DNA of 64,000 nucleotides from Mesorhizobium sp. 113-3-3 (GTDB taxonomy: Bacteria > Pseudomonadota > Alphaproteobacteria > Rhizobiales > Rhizobiaceae), in NCBI RefSeq assembly GCF_016756495.1, contig NZ_AP023243.1:2422501-2486500 (forward strand), given 5' to 3'. The notes under the pieces were generated by a model. That model was given only the letters and a program-made list of their open reading frames with translations. It did no database searches and was not told the origin of the DNA. Shown piece after piece: positions 52,580-63,606 of this stretch (position 1 is the stretch's first letter; each line of letters begins with the position of its first letter). A program made the translations under genes and the position numbers.

Positions 52580-53149
52580 TCAGAAGCCGAAGGACACCTG
52601 CGCCGGCGGCGGCGGGCCGACTCGCACGCCTTCCATGGCCAGCATCTTCTCCTTGGTGACGGAGCCGCCGGGCGCCGAGAAGCCGCCGATCTTGCCGCCG
52701 GCCGCCAGGATGCGGTGGCAGGGGATGACCAGCGGCACCGGGTTGGCGCCAAGGGCTGCTCCGGTTTCGCGCGGCAGGCCGGCATGGCCGGCACGCTTGG
52801 CGAGTTCGCCATAGGTGGTTGTCTCGCCGTAGCTAAGTTTGCGCGCCGCGTCGTAGATGGCCAGGCGGAAATCGTCGACGCCGTCGAGATCGACCGGAAC
52901 ATTGGTGAAATCGACGTCCTCTCCAGCGGCGTAAGCCTTGATCGAGGCGATGAGTTCGACCACCCATGGAGGCTGCGCCGTGGAGGCGGAAACGCCGGCA
53001 TGACGCATCAGCCGCCGCTCCACCGATTCACGGCTGCGTTCGGGCAGGCAGAGCCGGATCAGGCCCTTTTCGCTCCAGGCAATGCCCATGAAACCGATCA
53101 CTGTTTCTAACACTGCGTGGCCGGCTGTGATCGACGGTGTCGTTTCCAT
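52580..53149 (-). CDS. ogt: Methylated-DNA-protein-cysteine methyltransferase
   Basis: The 189-residue DNA-repair protein has the acceptor cysteine in PLVIPCHRILAAGGKIGGFSAPGG (about residues 140-163) and the helix-turn-helix preceding it (SYGETTTYGELAKRAG). It transfers methyl groups from O6-methylguanine or O4-methylthymine to itself. There is no N-terminal Ada domain. The ATG at 53149 (METTPSITAGH) is taken; a longer frame upstream lacks coding character. Confidence 0.92.
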   Translation of the reverse strand: METTPSITAGHAVLETVIGFMGIAWSEKGLIRLCLPERSRESVERRLMRHAGVSASTAQPPWVVELIASIKAYAAGEDVDFTNVPVDLDGVDDFRLAIYDAARKLSYGETTTYGELAKRAGHAGLPRETGAALGANPVPLVIPCHRILAAGGKIGGFSAPGGSVTKEKMLAMEGVRVGPPPPAQVSFGF

Positions 53150-53330
53150 GATGCGCTCTTTTCCGCAAAGCGGCGGAATCCGGGATTCCCGCCGGTACAT
53201 ATCAGGAACAATATGGCATCACCGCCCGCGTCTCGCCACCCGAAAACCACCAGATGGCCCCGATTGCTACCCTGGAATCGCTGGTGTAAGGGATTTCTTA
53301 ACACCCCGACGAACCGGACCCGAACGCGGC

Positions 53331-54302
53331 TTGCCAGCAAAACAAACCCTTATCGCGATCGGCGTGATCGTGGCGGCAGCCGGCATGAGCGGCTGCACCT
53401 CGACCTCGCAGATGAAGCCCGCGCCGTCCCTGACCGAAACCGCGACCGTTGCCGGCAGCGATGCCGGCTTCACCATCCCGCTGCCGGAGACGGTTTCGGT
53501 GCTGCCGCAATCCTCGGGCATCGCTCCCGTCCAGACCGCCGAACTCGCACCTGGCGCCGTCATTTCGGAAGGTGAGGCAGCCGCCGCGCCGGCCAGCCAG
53601 CCGGCCGCCGCGACCGCGGCCTTTGCCGGCGCGACGCCGAAGGCTCCGGCCGTGCCCGCCATCATGATCGCCAGCCCCAGTGCCTGGCAGGCGCCGCCGC
53701 CCTCCAAGGCAGGCCAGCCGGTGAAGGCAGCTCAGCCCGTGATCAAGTCCGCCGAGACCTATACGACAGCCGGCCTCATTGTGCCGGCGGTCGCCGGCAG
53801 CGGCCAGAAACTGCCGGGGGTGCAGCAGGTCGCCTATGTCGTGCCGCAGAATCCGGCTTCCCTGGTGCAGTTCCCCTCCGCGCCGGTTGGTCCGGTGCAG
53901 GAAGAGCACACCGGCGTGCGCGGCGACGTCGACCGGCTGATCGTCAAATACGCTGCCCTCTACCAGGTGCCGGTCGATCTGGTGCGCCATGTCGTCAACC
54001 GCGAGAGCACCTTCAATCCCAAGGCCTACAACAATGGCCATTGGGGGCTGATGCAGATCAAGCACGCGACGGCGCGCGGCATGGGCTATGACGGGCCCGC
54101 CAAGGGCCTGTTCGACGCCGAAACCAATTTGAAATACGCGGTCAAATATCTGCGTGGCGCCTGGCTGGTGGCGGGCGGCAACGCCAAGAAGGCCGACTGG
54201 CTTTACCAGACCGGCTACTATTTCGATGCCAAGCGCAAGGGCCTGCTCGAGGCGACCGGCCTCGGTGTCGACCGCAAGCGGCGTCCGCAACCCGACGCCT
54301 GA
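53331..54302 (+). CDS. Lytic transglycosylase SLT-domain lipoprotein
   Basis: About 323 residues: a lipoprotein signal (LIAIGVIVAAAGMSGC), a 150-residue Ala/Pro/Val-rich linker, and a C-terminal SLT domain with the catalytic glutamate in VVNRESTFNPKAYNNGHWGLMQIKHATARGMGY and AETNLKYAVKYLRG. It should cleave the MurNAc-GlcNAc bond of peptidoglycan with 1,6-anhydro product formation in the periplasm. The start is uncertain: the TTG at 53331 lies just before the signal peptide and no ATG is suitably placed. A GNAT gene follows after 5 bases. Confidence 0.85.
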   Translation: MPAKQTLIAIGVIVAAAGMSGCTSTSQMKPAPSLTETATVAGSDAGFTIPLPETVSVLPQSSGIAPVQTAELAPGAVISEGEAAAAPASQPAAATAAFAGATPKAPAVPAIMIASPSAWQAPPPSKAGQPVKAAQPVIKSAETYTTAGLIVPAVAGSGQKLPGVQQVAYVVPQNPASLVQFPSAPVGPVQEEHTGVRGDVDRLIVKYAALYQVPVDLVRHVVNRESTFNPKAYNNGHWGLMQIKHATARGMGYDGPAKGLFDAETNLKYAVKYLRGAWLVAGGNAKKADWLYQTGYYFDAKRKGLLEATGLGVDRKRRPQPDA

Positions 54303-54307
54303 GCGCG

Positions 54308-54796
54308 ATGCCTGAACCACGCCCGCCGGCCCCAAACGACATCCGGCTGCGCAAGCTTCTCGACGAGACACTGGTTGCACCGCACTGGCCTGATGGTTTT
54401 GCCATGCGCTGCGCAGAGCCCCCAGACCTGCATGCCTTGCATGCGCTGTTGAGCGAAGTGTTCGATGACGGGGCCGACGGGCCGTTCGCAGACTGGTGTA
54501 TGCGCCTCCTCGACGATCCCGAATTCGACCCGGCGCTGTGTTTCCTTGTCATCGACGCCAAGGGCCGGCTGGCGGCGGCGGCGCTGTGCTGGACTTCCGC
54601 TTTCGTCAAGGATCTCGCCGTTCATCCCGAGGCGCGCGGCAAGGGCATCGGCGAAGCGCTGATGTGGCAAGCCTTCGCCGCCTTTCGCGATCGCGGTGCG
54701 GCCCATGTCGACCTCAAGACCAACACGGTCGAAAACGCCGCCGCCGTCAGGCTCTACGAGCGGCTCGGCATGTTCGAGGTGGATTGGTATAGTTGA
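54308..54796 (+). CDS. GNAT-family N-acetyltransferase
   Basis: A 162-residue GNAT domain with acetyl-CoA motif A (AFVKDLAVHPEARGKGIGEALMWQAFAAFRDRGAAHVDLKT) and motif B (ENAAAVRLYERLGMFEVDWY). Acceptor not identifiable. It starts 5 bases after the transglycosylase stop and is probably cotranscribed with it. Confidence 0.88.
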   Translation: MPEPRPPAPNDIRLRKLLDETLVAPHWPDGFAMRCAEPPDLHALHALLSEVFDDGADGPFADWCMRLLDDPEFDPALCFLVIDAKGRLAAAALCWTSAFVKDLAVHPEARGKGIGEALMWQAFAAFRDRGAAHVDLKTNTVENAAAVRLYERLGMFEVDWYS

Positions 54797-54812
54797 CCTG
54801 TGACCACGCGCG

Positions 54813-55151
54813 TCAGATATCCGGTGCGTTGCCGATCTTCTTTTTGATCACCAGCGCCCAGGCGCGGCCTTCGTCGCCGCCCCACAGCAGCCAGGCGATG
54901 GTGCCGGCAGACGGGTTGTCCTCATTGCCGTAATTCTTGCCGCGCTTGTCGACCTCGTGGCGGGCGAAGTAGCTGACCATGCGGCGGATGGTGGACGGTG
55001 CGAGCTTTTCGCGGTTCATCAATTCCGTGGCGCGGGCGACGCCGATCTCGGTGCCGCCACGGCCGAATTGCGCGCGCAGCCGCAGGCCCTTGGCGGCATT
55101 GTCGGCCACCACTTGCAGGCAGCGCAGGTCGATCTCGTCGGCTTCGTGCAT
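54813..55151 (-). CDS. Hypothetical protein with phage-like SYFARHEVDKRGKN motif
   Basis: The 112-residue protein contains GLRLRAQFGRGGTEIGVARATELMNREKLAPSTIRRMVSYFARHEVDKRGKNYGNEDNPSAGTIAWLLWGGDEGRAWA. I recall this segment from phage head-morphogenesis or DUF-containing accessory proteins and from free-standing rhizobial proteins; its biochemical role is unknown. No other phage gene is close, so it is probably a domesticated or stand-alone version. It is convergent with the GNAT gene. Confidence 0.7.
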   Translation of the reverse strand: MHEADEIDLRCLQVVADNAAKGLRLRAQFGRGGTEIGVARATELMNREKLAPSTIRRMVSYFARHEVDKRGKNYGNEDNPSAGTIAWLLWGGDEGRAWALVIKKKIGNAPDI

Positions 55152-55310
55152 TTGGTCTCCCCAATCAGCTAGCCCTAGCCGGCGGGAGCAATGCGGGAAA
55201 GGCGGTCGGGTTCCGCGGCGCGAAAGAAACTATCCACCAAGGCGGGACGTCGCATCTTGCCCGAGGCGGCTCCGCGGTTAAGCTTCGTCTCGACTGAAAC
55301 AGGAGGAAAC

Positions 55311-55736
55311 ATGATGCGGCTTCTGCTCTCCAGCCTTGCCACCCTGATTCTTGCCGCGCCGCTCCTTGTTGGCGTGGCACATGCAGCCGACGACTGCGCC
55401 AACGCGTCGGATCAGGCCACACTCGACGCCTGCGCCGGCAAGGATTTCGACGCGGCCGACAAGAAACTCAACGACGCCTACAAGCAGATCACGGACAGGC
55501 TGAAGGACAATGCGGGGTCGAAAAAACTGCTGGTCGACGCGCAGCGCGCCTGGGTCGCCTTCCGCGACGCCGAATGCAACTTCCAGGGCGGCCCGCCCGA
55601 AACCGCCGGCAGCGTGCGTCCGATGGCCGTCGCCAATTGCCAGGCGGGGCTCACCACCCTCAGGCTGAAGGATCTGCAGGACTATCTCCATTGCGAGGAA
55701 GGCGTGCTGGACTGCCCGGTGCCGGCGGCGCCTTAG
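55311..55736 (+). CDS. LprI-family (DUF1311) exported protein
   Basis: The 141-residue precursor has a signal peptide (LLSSLATLILAAPLLVGVAHA) and a DUF1311 domain with conserved cysteines and DAADKKLNDAYKQITDRLKDN ... LLVDAQRAWVAFRDAECNFQG. The family includes lysozyme inhibitor LprI; in rhizobia the function is not established. AGGAGGAAAC precedes the tandem ATGs; the first (55311) is used. Confidence 0.88.
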   Translation: MMRLLLSSLATLILAAPLLVGVAHAADDCANASDQATLDACAGKDFDAADKKLNDAYKQITDRLKDNAGSKKLLVDAQRAWVAFRDAECNFQGGPPETAGSVRPMAVANCQAGLTTLRLKDLQDYLHCEEGVLDCPVPAAP

Positions 55737-55864
55737 GTTTTGTCCCTCTCGCGAGAAGCGGATCCTTCGTCCGCAAAAATGTCGGGACCGGTTGCCGCCA
55801 AACGTCCTTGGGTCGCAGAGCAACCGCGCCGGGACGCCGGCGCGACGACTTAAGGGAGCCGACC

Positions 55865-56602
55865 ATGATCACCTTTCCCAACGAATCCGCCAGATACCGC
55901 ACCGCCCGCGAAAAGCTCCTGAAGAAGGAAATCGAACTGCGCCGCGCCATGGAAGCCGTGGCCGAGGCGCGGCGCGCGCTGCCGCCGGGCGGGCTGATCC
56001 GCCAGGACTATGTCTTTGACGCGCTTGGCGCCGACGGCAGGCCGGGGAAGACAAAACTGTCGGAACTGTTCGCGCCGGGCAAGGATTCGCTCATCCTCTA
56101 CCAGATGATGTTTCCGCGCCATCCGCAGGAGACGCGCGATGTGGCGGCGAGCGGCGGCACGGCGAAGCTCGCCCGGCCGGACCAGCCATGCCCGTCCTGC
56201 ACGGCGCTGCTCGACCAGTGGGACGGCGCCGTCGGCCATCTCGAAGCGGCCGGCTTCAATTTTGCCGTGGTAGCGAAAACCGCGCTGGAAAACCTGGTGA
56301 CCCTCGGCCGCGACCGGGGCTGGAAGAACATGCGGCTGGTGTCGTCGGCCGCCAACAGCTTCAAGCGCGACTACAATGCCGAGACGGCCGACGGCGCGCA
56401 GATCCCGCTGCTGTCGGTGTTTCATTGCGATGGCGACGGCATCAGGCATTTCTGGTCGTCGGAGCTTGGCTTCGCGCCGAGCGACCCCGGCCAGGACCCG
56501 CGCGCCATCGGCACCTGCGAGATCCTGTGGAACCTGATGGATTTCACGCCGGAGGGAAGGCCGGATTGGCATGAGCAGCTGCAGTATGGGTGTTGCCATT
56601 AG
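55865..56602 (+). CDS. DUF899 thioredoxin-fold protein
   Basis: The 245-residue protein has the DUF899 pattern: ELRRAMEAVAEARRALPPGGLIRQDYVFD, LILYQMMFPRHPQETRD, PCPSCTALLDQWDGAVGHLEAAGFNFAVVAKTALENL, RGWKNMRLVSSAANSFKRDYNAE. The CPSC segment occupies the thioredoxin active-site position. The family is predicted to act in dithiol chemistry but substrates are unknown. AGGGAGCC precedes the ATG at 55865; a longer in-frame extension upstream is a shadow of the preceding gene region. Confidence 0.88.
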   Translation: MITFPNESARYRTAREKLLKKEIELRRAMEAVAEARRALPPGGLIRQDYVFDALGADGRPGKTKLSELFAPGKDSLILYQMMFPRHPQETRDVAASGGTAKLARPDQPCPSCTALLDQWDGAVGHLEAAGFNFAVVAKTALENLVTLGRDRGWKNMRLVSSAANSFKRDYNAETADGAQIPLLSVFHCDGDGIRHFWSSELGFAPSDPGQDPRAIGTCEILWNLMDFTPEGRPDWHEQLQYGCCH

Positions 56603-56635
56603 AGGGTGGGGCGAGGTTTTGAGTTTGACTGATCG

Positions 56636-56826
56636 ACGCCGGCGCTGCCCCTCATCCGCCTGCCGGCACCTTCTCCCCGTATAGTGACGGGGAGAAGGGA
56701 GTTGGCCGCGACGCTGGCGCCATCCTGACGTTGACGATTGGCGAAGCCATCAATGACAGCGTCCCTCTCCCCGTCACTATACGGGGAGAGGATGCCGGCA
56801 GGCAGGTGAGGGGCGGCGCTGGCGTC
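56636..56826. repeat. RIME-like inverted repeat block
   Basis: A nearly perfect inverted repeat with arms of about 57 bases (approximately 56641-56697 and 56764-56822). Each arm carries GGCGCTGCCCCTCA, CTGCCGGCA and the core CTCCCCGTATAGTGACGGGG. It occupies most of the 330 bases between the DUF899 gene and the cupin gene. The core is identical to that at 28334-28356. Confidence 0.8.
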
Positions 56827-56932
56827 GACAATAGATCATCTCAAAAATAAGAGCCGTCATCCGTTGAAGGGCGCCCCTTTGCGCCAGGCGCTTGTCATCT
56901 AAACTGCGCCCACCAAATCGAGGAAACACCCC

Positions 56933-57397
56933 ATGCCCAGGATCGACCTCGCCGCCGTGCCCGTCCGCAAAGGCTCCGGCTACCCCGCGCCCTTCGACGC
57001 CCCTTGCGCCGACCGCACGCGCCGGCGCCTCGGAGACGCCGGCGGGCTCAGCGATTTCGGCGTCAACCTGATGACGCTGCCGCCCGGCGGCTGGTCGAGC
57101 CAGCGCCACTGGCACAGCCATGAGGACGAGTTCGTCTACGTGCTGGAAGGCGAGCTGACGCTGGTCGAGGATGGCGGCGAGACGCTGCTCAAGGCGGGCG
57201 ATAGTGCTGCCTTCGCCAGGAACAGCGGCAACGGCCACCACTTGATCAACCGGTCGTCGGTCACGGCGCGCTACCTCGAAGTCGGCTCGCGCAATCCGGA
57301 CGATGTCATCACCTGCTCCGACATCGACATGATGAGCCCGAGTTCGGATGGACGGTTTTTGCACAAGGACGGCACGCCGTATCCGGGGCAAGGGTGA
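56933..57397 (+). CDS. Cupin-domain protein
   Basis: The 154-residue single cupin shows MTLPPGGWSSQRHWHSHEDEFVYVLEGELTLVEDGGETLLKAGDSAAFARNSGNGHHLINRS. Metal ligands are visible as HWHSHEDE and the later GHHL. Such proteins in proteobacteria often bind sugar-like ligands or act as dioxygenase-like enzymes; here none can be assigned. CGAGGAAAC precedes the ATG. Confidence 0.86.
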   Translation: MPRIDLAAVPVRKGSGYPAPFDAPCADRTRRRLGDAGGLSDFGVNLMTLPPGGWSSQRHWHSHEDEFVYVLEGELTLVEDGGETLLKAGDSAAFARNSGNGHHLINRSSVTARYLEVGSRNPDDVITCSDIDMMSPSSDGRFLHKDGTPYPGQG

Positions 57398-57414
57398 CGG
57401 CTGGACGCCGCTGA

Positions 57415-57565
57415 CTTTTCCTTCTCCCCTTGCGGGAGAAGGTGGCCTCGCGAAGCGAGGTCGGGGTGTTCCAGGGAACACCAACGTCTCACTCCGCTGG
57501 AGCACCCCTCAACCGTCTCGGCGCTGCGCGCCGATCCACCTTCTCCCACAAGGGGAGAAGGGAAG
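57415..57565. repeat. Mosaic palindromes of the RIME-like type
   Basis: Short paired blocks CTTCTCCCCTTGCGGGAGAAGG, GGCCTCGCGAAGCGAGG and CTTCTCCCACAAGGGGAGAAGG occur in order between the cupin and RidA genes. They are a second subtype of the element family seen at 50186-50345. Confidence 0.65.
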
Positions 57566-57626
57566 AACTGCGCTGGCGTTCCGCCAATGCCGCGCTAAGC
57601 TCCCTGCCAACCTAGGGAGCATCACC

Positions 57627-58019
57627 ATGAAAAAACAAGTCATCGAAGTGCCCGTTATGTCGGATAAGGTGCGCTCGCTCGGGCTGCCCTGTTCGACGGC
57701 GGTGAAGGCCAATGGCTTCGTGTTCATCTCGGCGACGCCGCCGGTGGATATGGTGACCGGCGAGATGGTGCGCGGCGACATCGAAGTGCAGACCGAGGCA
57801 TCGCTGAAGGCGCTGCAACATTGCCTGGAAGCGGCCGGCACGTCGCTCGACAATGTGGTGATGGTGCGCATCTACGCCGTCAATTCCGGCTTCTACACGG
57901 CCATCAACCGGGTCTATGCGCGGTACTTTTCGACGAACCCGCCAGCGCGGAGTTTTGTGCCGGTGGCGTCATGGCCGATGGAGTTCGATATCGAGATTGA
58001 GTGTGTGGCGGTGGCGTGA
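57627..58019 (+). CDS. RidA/YjgF-family protein
   Basis: The 130-residue cytoplasmic Rid protein contains ANGFVFISATPPVDMVTGEMVRGDIEVQTEASLKALQHCLEAAGTSLDNVVMVRIYAVNSGFYTAINRVYARYFSTNPPARSFVPVASWPMEFDIEIECVAVA. The arginine in PARSFV corresponds to the catalytic Arg105 of RidA, so imine/enamine deaminase activity is possible. AGGGAGC precedes the ATG. It is the last gene before the AT-rich island. Confidence 0.88.
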   Translation: MKKQVIEVPVMSDKVRSLGLPCSTAVKANGFVFISATPPVDMVTGEMVRGDIEVQTEASLKALQHCLEAAGTSLDNVVMVRIYAVNSGFYTAINRVYARYFSTNPPARSFVPVASWPMEFDIEIECVAVA

Positions 58020-58251
58020 GCTAACTTGGTTAGGATCGAAGTCCTCAGCAGCCACATTTGCTAGAATTAGGAGCAATGCCTGCTGGCGTCTGAAGCGCAG
58101 TAGCGATAGTTTCGGCTACCGGTGCTGCTCCATAGCATCGGGTCGCTGCGAATTGCAGCAGCCTACGGTATTTGGTGAGCAATTGATTCTAAAATCGCAT
58201 GGCGCCGTGCATCAGAATGCCAATCCTCGTTTGGCACCGGGCACAACCCCG

Positions 58252-58851
58252 GTGCGTCGCACGGATGTGTACTTCTCGGCAGACGTAGAAACAGATGGAC
58301 CCATCCCTGGCCCATTTTCGATGCTGTCATTCGCGATCGTGTATGCAGGTAAGTATGATGGAAAGCATTTCGAGAGGCCGTCCGAGTATAACAAAATATT
58401 TTACAAGGAATTGTCTCCTATTTCGACCGACTTCCAAGCTGAGGCATTGAATGTCAATGGTTTAGATAGAGACAAATTGATTATAAGTGGCTCTGATCCC
58501 GCCCAGTCTATGACAGAGGCATTTGATTGGATAAAGCTTGTATCAGGAGATTCTTATCCGGTTCTGGTCGCATACCCTTTAAGTTTTGACTGGAATTGGC
58601 TTTATTGGTATTTTATGAAATTTGGCCGATACGGATCCCCGTTCGATTATTCTCGCTGCTTTGATATTAAAACTGCTTTTGCAGTGAAATCTGCTATTCC
58701 TATTGCCGAAGCGGGCAGGTCTCATTTACCTATTAATCTGGCGTCGAACAAAAAGCATACCCATCATGCGATCGATGACGCCATTGAGCAGGCAGAGATA
58801 TTTGCCAACGTATTCGAGTGGGAGGGGATAAATGGGGGCGATCGACGATAG
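58252..58851 (+). CDS. DEDDh-type 3'-5' exonuclease-like protein (AT-rich island)
   Basis: The protein has about 199 residues from the GTG at 58252. The exonuclease core is clear: SADVETDG supplies D11 and E13, SFDWNWLYWYF the next acidic residue (D113), and HTHHAIDDA the final His/Asp pair (H171/D175 or H172/D176). This makes a complete DEDDh/DnaQ-like site acting on DNA or RNA 3' ends. The base composition is visibly AT-richer than that of all preceding genes. No ATG exists near the conserved start; GTG at 58264 or 58207 are alternatives. The last 20 bases overlap the nucleotidyltransferase gene, so the proteins are coupled. Confidence 0.75.
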   Translation: MRRTDVYFSADVETDGPIPGPFSMLSFAIVYAGKYDGKHFERPSEYNKIFYKELSPISTDFQAEALNVNGLDRDKLIISGSDPAQSMTEAFDWIKLVSGDSYPVLVAYPLSFDWNWLYWYFMKFGRYGSPFDYSRCFDIKTAFAVKSAIPIAEAGRSHLPINLASNKKHTHHAIDDAIEQAEIFANVFEWEGINGGDRR

Positions 58852-59806
58852 AAGGGAATATTCTATTCGGCGTATGGGGGAATTGAAGCAAGCTCTTTCA
58901 GGTGCGCAGGAGATCGCTGGCGCGAAAGCCTGTGTATTTGCTAGCGGCTCCTTCGGTAGGCTTGAAGCAAGCGAGCACAGTGACCTAGACCCATGCATCG
59001 TAGCTTTGAGTAGCAGAAAAAAAGAAAGCAAACTTTCCCTTCTCCAAGAGATAAGGCTAAAGTCTGAAATAATTTTGGCGGTGGAACGCCTTGGCCTTGA
59101 GGAAATTGATGGTGATGGAAAGTACATCGGCCAATTCACGGATCGAAGCCTGGTAGGTGAAATCGGATCTCCAATTGACGACTCTAGCAATACGTTTACC
59201 ACTCGCCTCCTAATGTTGCTGGAGGCGAGGCCGTTAATTAATGAAAAAATATTCAACAACGTGAGGACGGATATTATAGAGGCTTATTGGGTCGATTTTG
59301 ATCGATACCAAAGTAAGTTTGTTCCGGCATATTTCACCAACGATATAATCAGACTCTGGAGGACGTTTTGCGTCAATTATGAGGCTAGGACGAGAAAGCT
59401 TGTTGGCGAGCTTAGGATCAAAAAGAAGGTCAAAAACTACAAACTAAAACATAGCAGAATACTAACCTGCTATTCAGCTATATTATACCTTTTGTCAATG
59501 TATAGTACAAATGGAACCGTCACTCAGGCTGACGCGGTTGAGATGTGTTCTATGACCCCAATGGAACGGTTGTTGTCATTGAGAGGTAATTCTGATCTAT
59601 CCCATGCGCGGGGTATTATTGATAGCTTGGTAGAAATGTATGATCGATTTTTGCATACAGCGAGCCAGGAGACTGTCAAGCTTGAGCAGCAAATTCAAGA
59701 CAATGAAGGCTATACGCGTGATGACTACAAATTTGGCCAAGAAATGTTTAACGCGATAAACAGTATCGGCGGAGGGAATGAGTTTCATCGTTTGATTATC
59801 GTCTGA
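58832..59806 (+). CDS. Pol-beta-superfamily nucleotidyltransferase with helical C-terminal domain (AT-rich island)
   Basis: A 324-residue protein. The nucleotidyltransferase motif is GSFGRLEASEHSDLD: G39-S40, then D51 and D53 as metal ligands. It sits in an N-terminal fold preceded by an amphipathic helix. The rest is mainly helical (KFVPAYFTNDIIRLWRTFCVNYEART near residues 165-190, KLKHSRILTCYSAILYLLSMY near 205-225), like the DUF294/GlnD-type substrate-binding or HEPN-like helical domains. Target unknown: nucleotide, RNA or protein are all possible. AT-rich codon use suggests transfer. The ATG follows GGAGGGGATAA and overlaps the exonuclease gene by 20 bases. Confidence 0.75.
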   Translation: MGAIDDRREYSIRRMGELKQALSGAQEIAGAKACVFASGSFGRLEASEHSDLDPCIVALSSRKKESKLSLLQEIRLKSEIILAVERLGLEEIDGDGKYIGQFTDRSLVGEIGSPIDDSSNTFTTRLLMLLEARPLINEKIFNNVRTDIIEAYWVDFDRYQSKFVPAYFTNDIIRLWRTFCVNYEARTRKLVGELRIKKKVKNYKLKHSRILTCYSAILYLLSMYSTNGTVTQADAVEMCSMTPMERLLSLRGNSDLSHARGIIDSLVEMYDRFLHTASQETVKLEQQIQDNEGYTRDDYKFGQEMFNAINSIGGGNEFHRLIIV

Positions 59807-59835
59807 TGCCGCTCCAGTAAGAACGCTCTGTTCTT

Positions 59836-63339
<3,504 letters not shown>

Positions 63340-63480
63340 GTCATAGGTCCGTTCGGCGGGCGGCTTGCACAAAAAACCGGGACGGGAAGACCCGGCCGGT
63401 TGTGCTCGCGATTCTGGTATCAGGCTAGGTGGGCCTTATAGGGAAGAGTTTTGGCAGATGTAACCCCGAAAATGAGGGAT

Positions 63481-63544
63481 AGGGCAGTAGGGCAGTAGGG
63501 CAGTAGGGCAGTAGGGCAGTAGGGCAGTAGGGCAGTAGGGCAGT
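63481..63544. repeat. Perfect 8-bp tandem repeat, eight copies
   Basis: The unit AGGGCAGT is repeated eight times without a mismatch, followed by a G-run. It lies between carB and the neighbouring gene. Degenerate inverted copies begin 30 bases further on. Confidence 0.95.
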
Positions 63545-63574
63545 AGGGGGGAGGCTCGAGCGCCCTTAAAACAT

Positions 63575-63606
63575 ATTGCCCTATTGCCGTACTGCCTTAC
63601 TGCCCT
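63575..63606. repeat. Four degenerate inverted copies of the 8-bp repeat
   Basis: ATTGCCCT, ATTGCCGT, ACTGCCTT and ACTGCCCT follow each other without gaps. Each is the reverse complement of AGGGCAGT with zero to two changes. They run into the last codons of the adjacent minus-strand gene (stop at 63597-63599) and can pair with the perfect array at 63481-63544. Confidence 0.8.

Noticed and set aside
54813..55151. Prophage remnant
   Set aside because: One gene with a phage-like segment only; no integrase, capsid, tail or lysis genes nearby and no compositional shift.
58020..59830. CBASS or GlnD-type nitrogen regulation genes
   Set aside because: The nucleotidyltransferase lacks a linked CD-NTase effector and the HD and ACT domains of GlnD. 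Only the catalytic motif is shared.
63481..63606. CRISPR-like array
   Set aside because: The units are only 8 bases, directly abutting, without spacers; it is a microsatellite-type tandem repeat.
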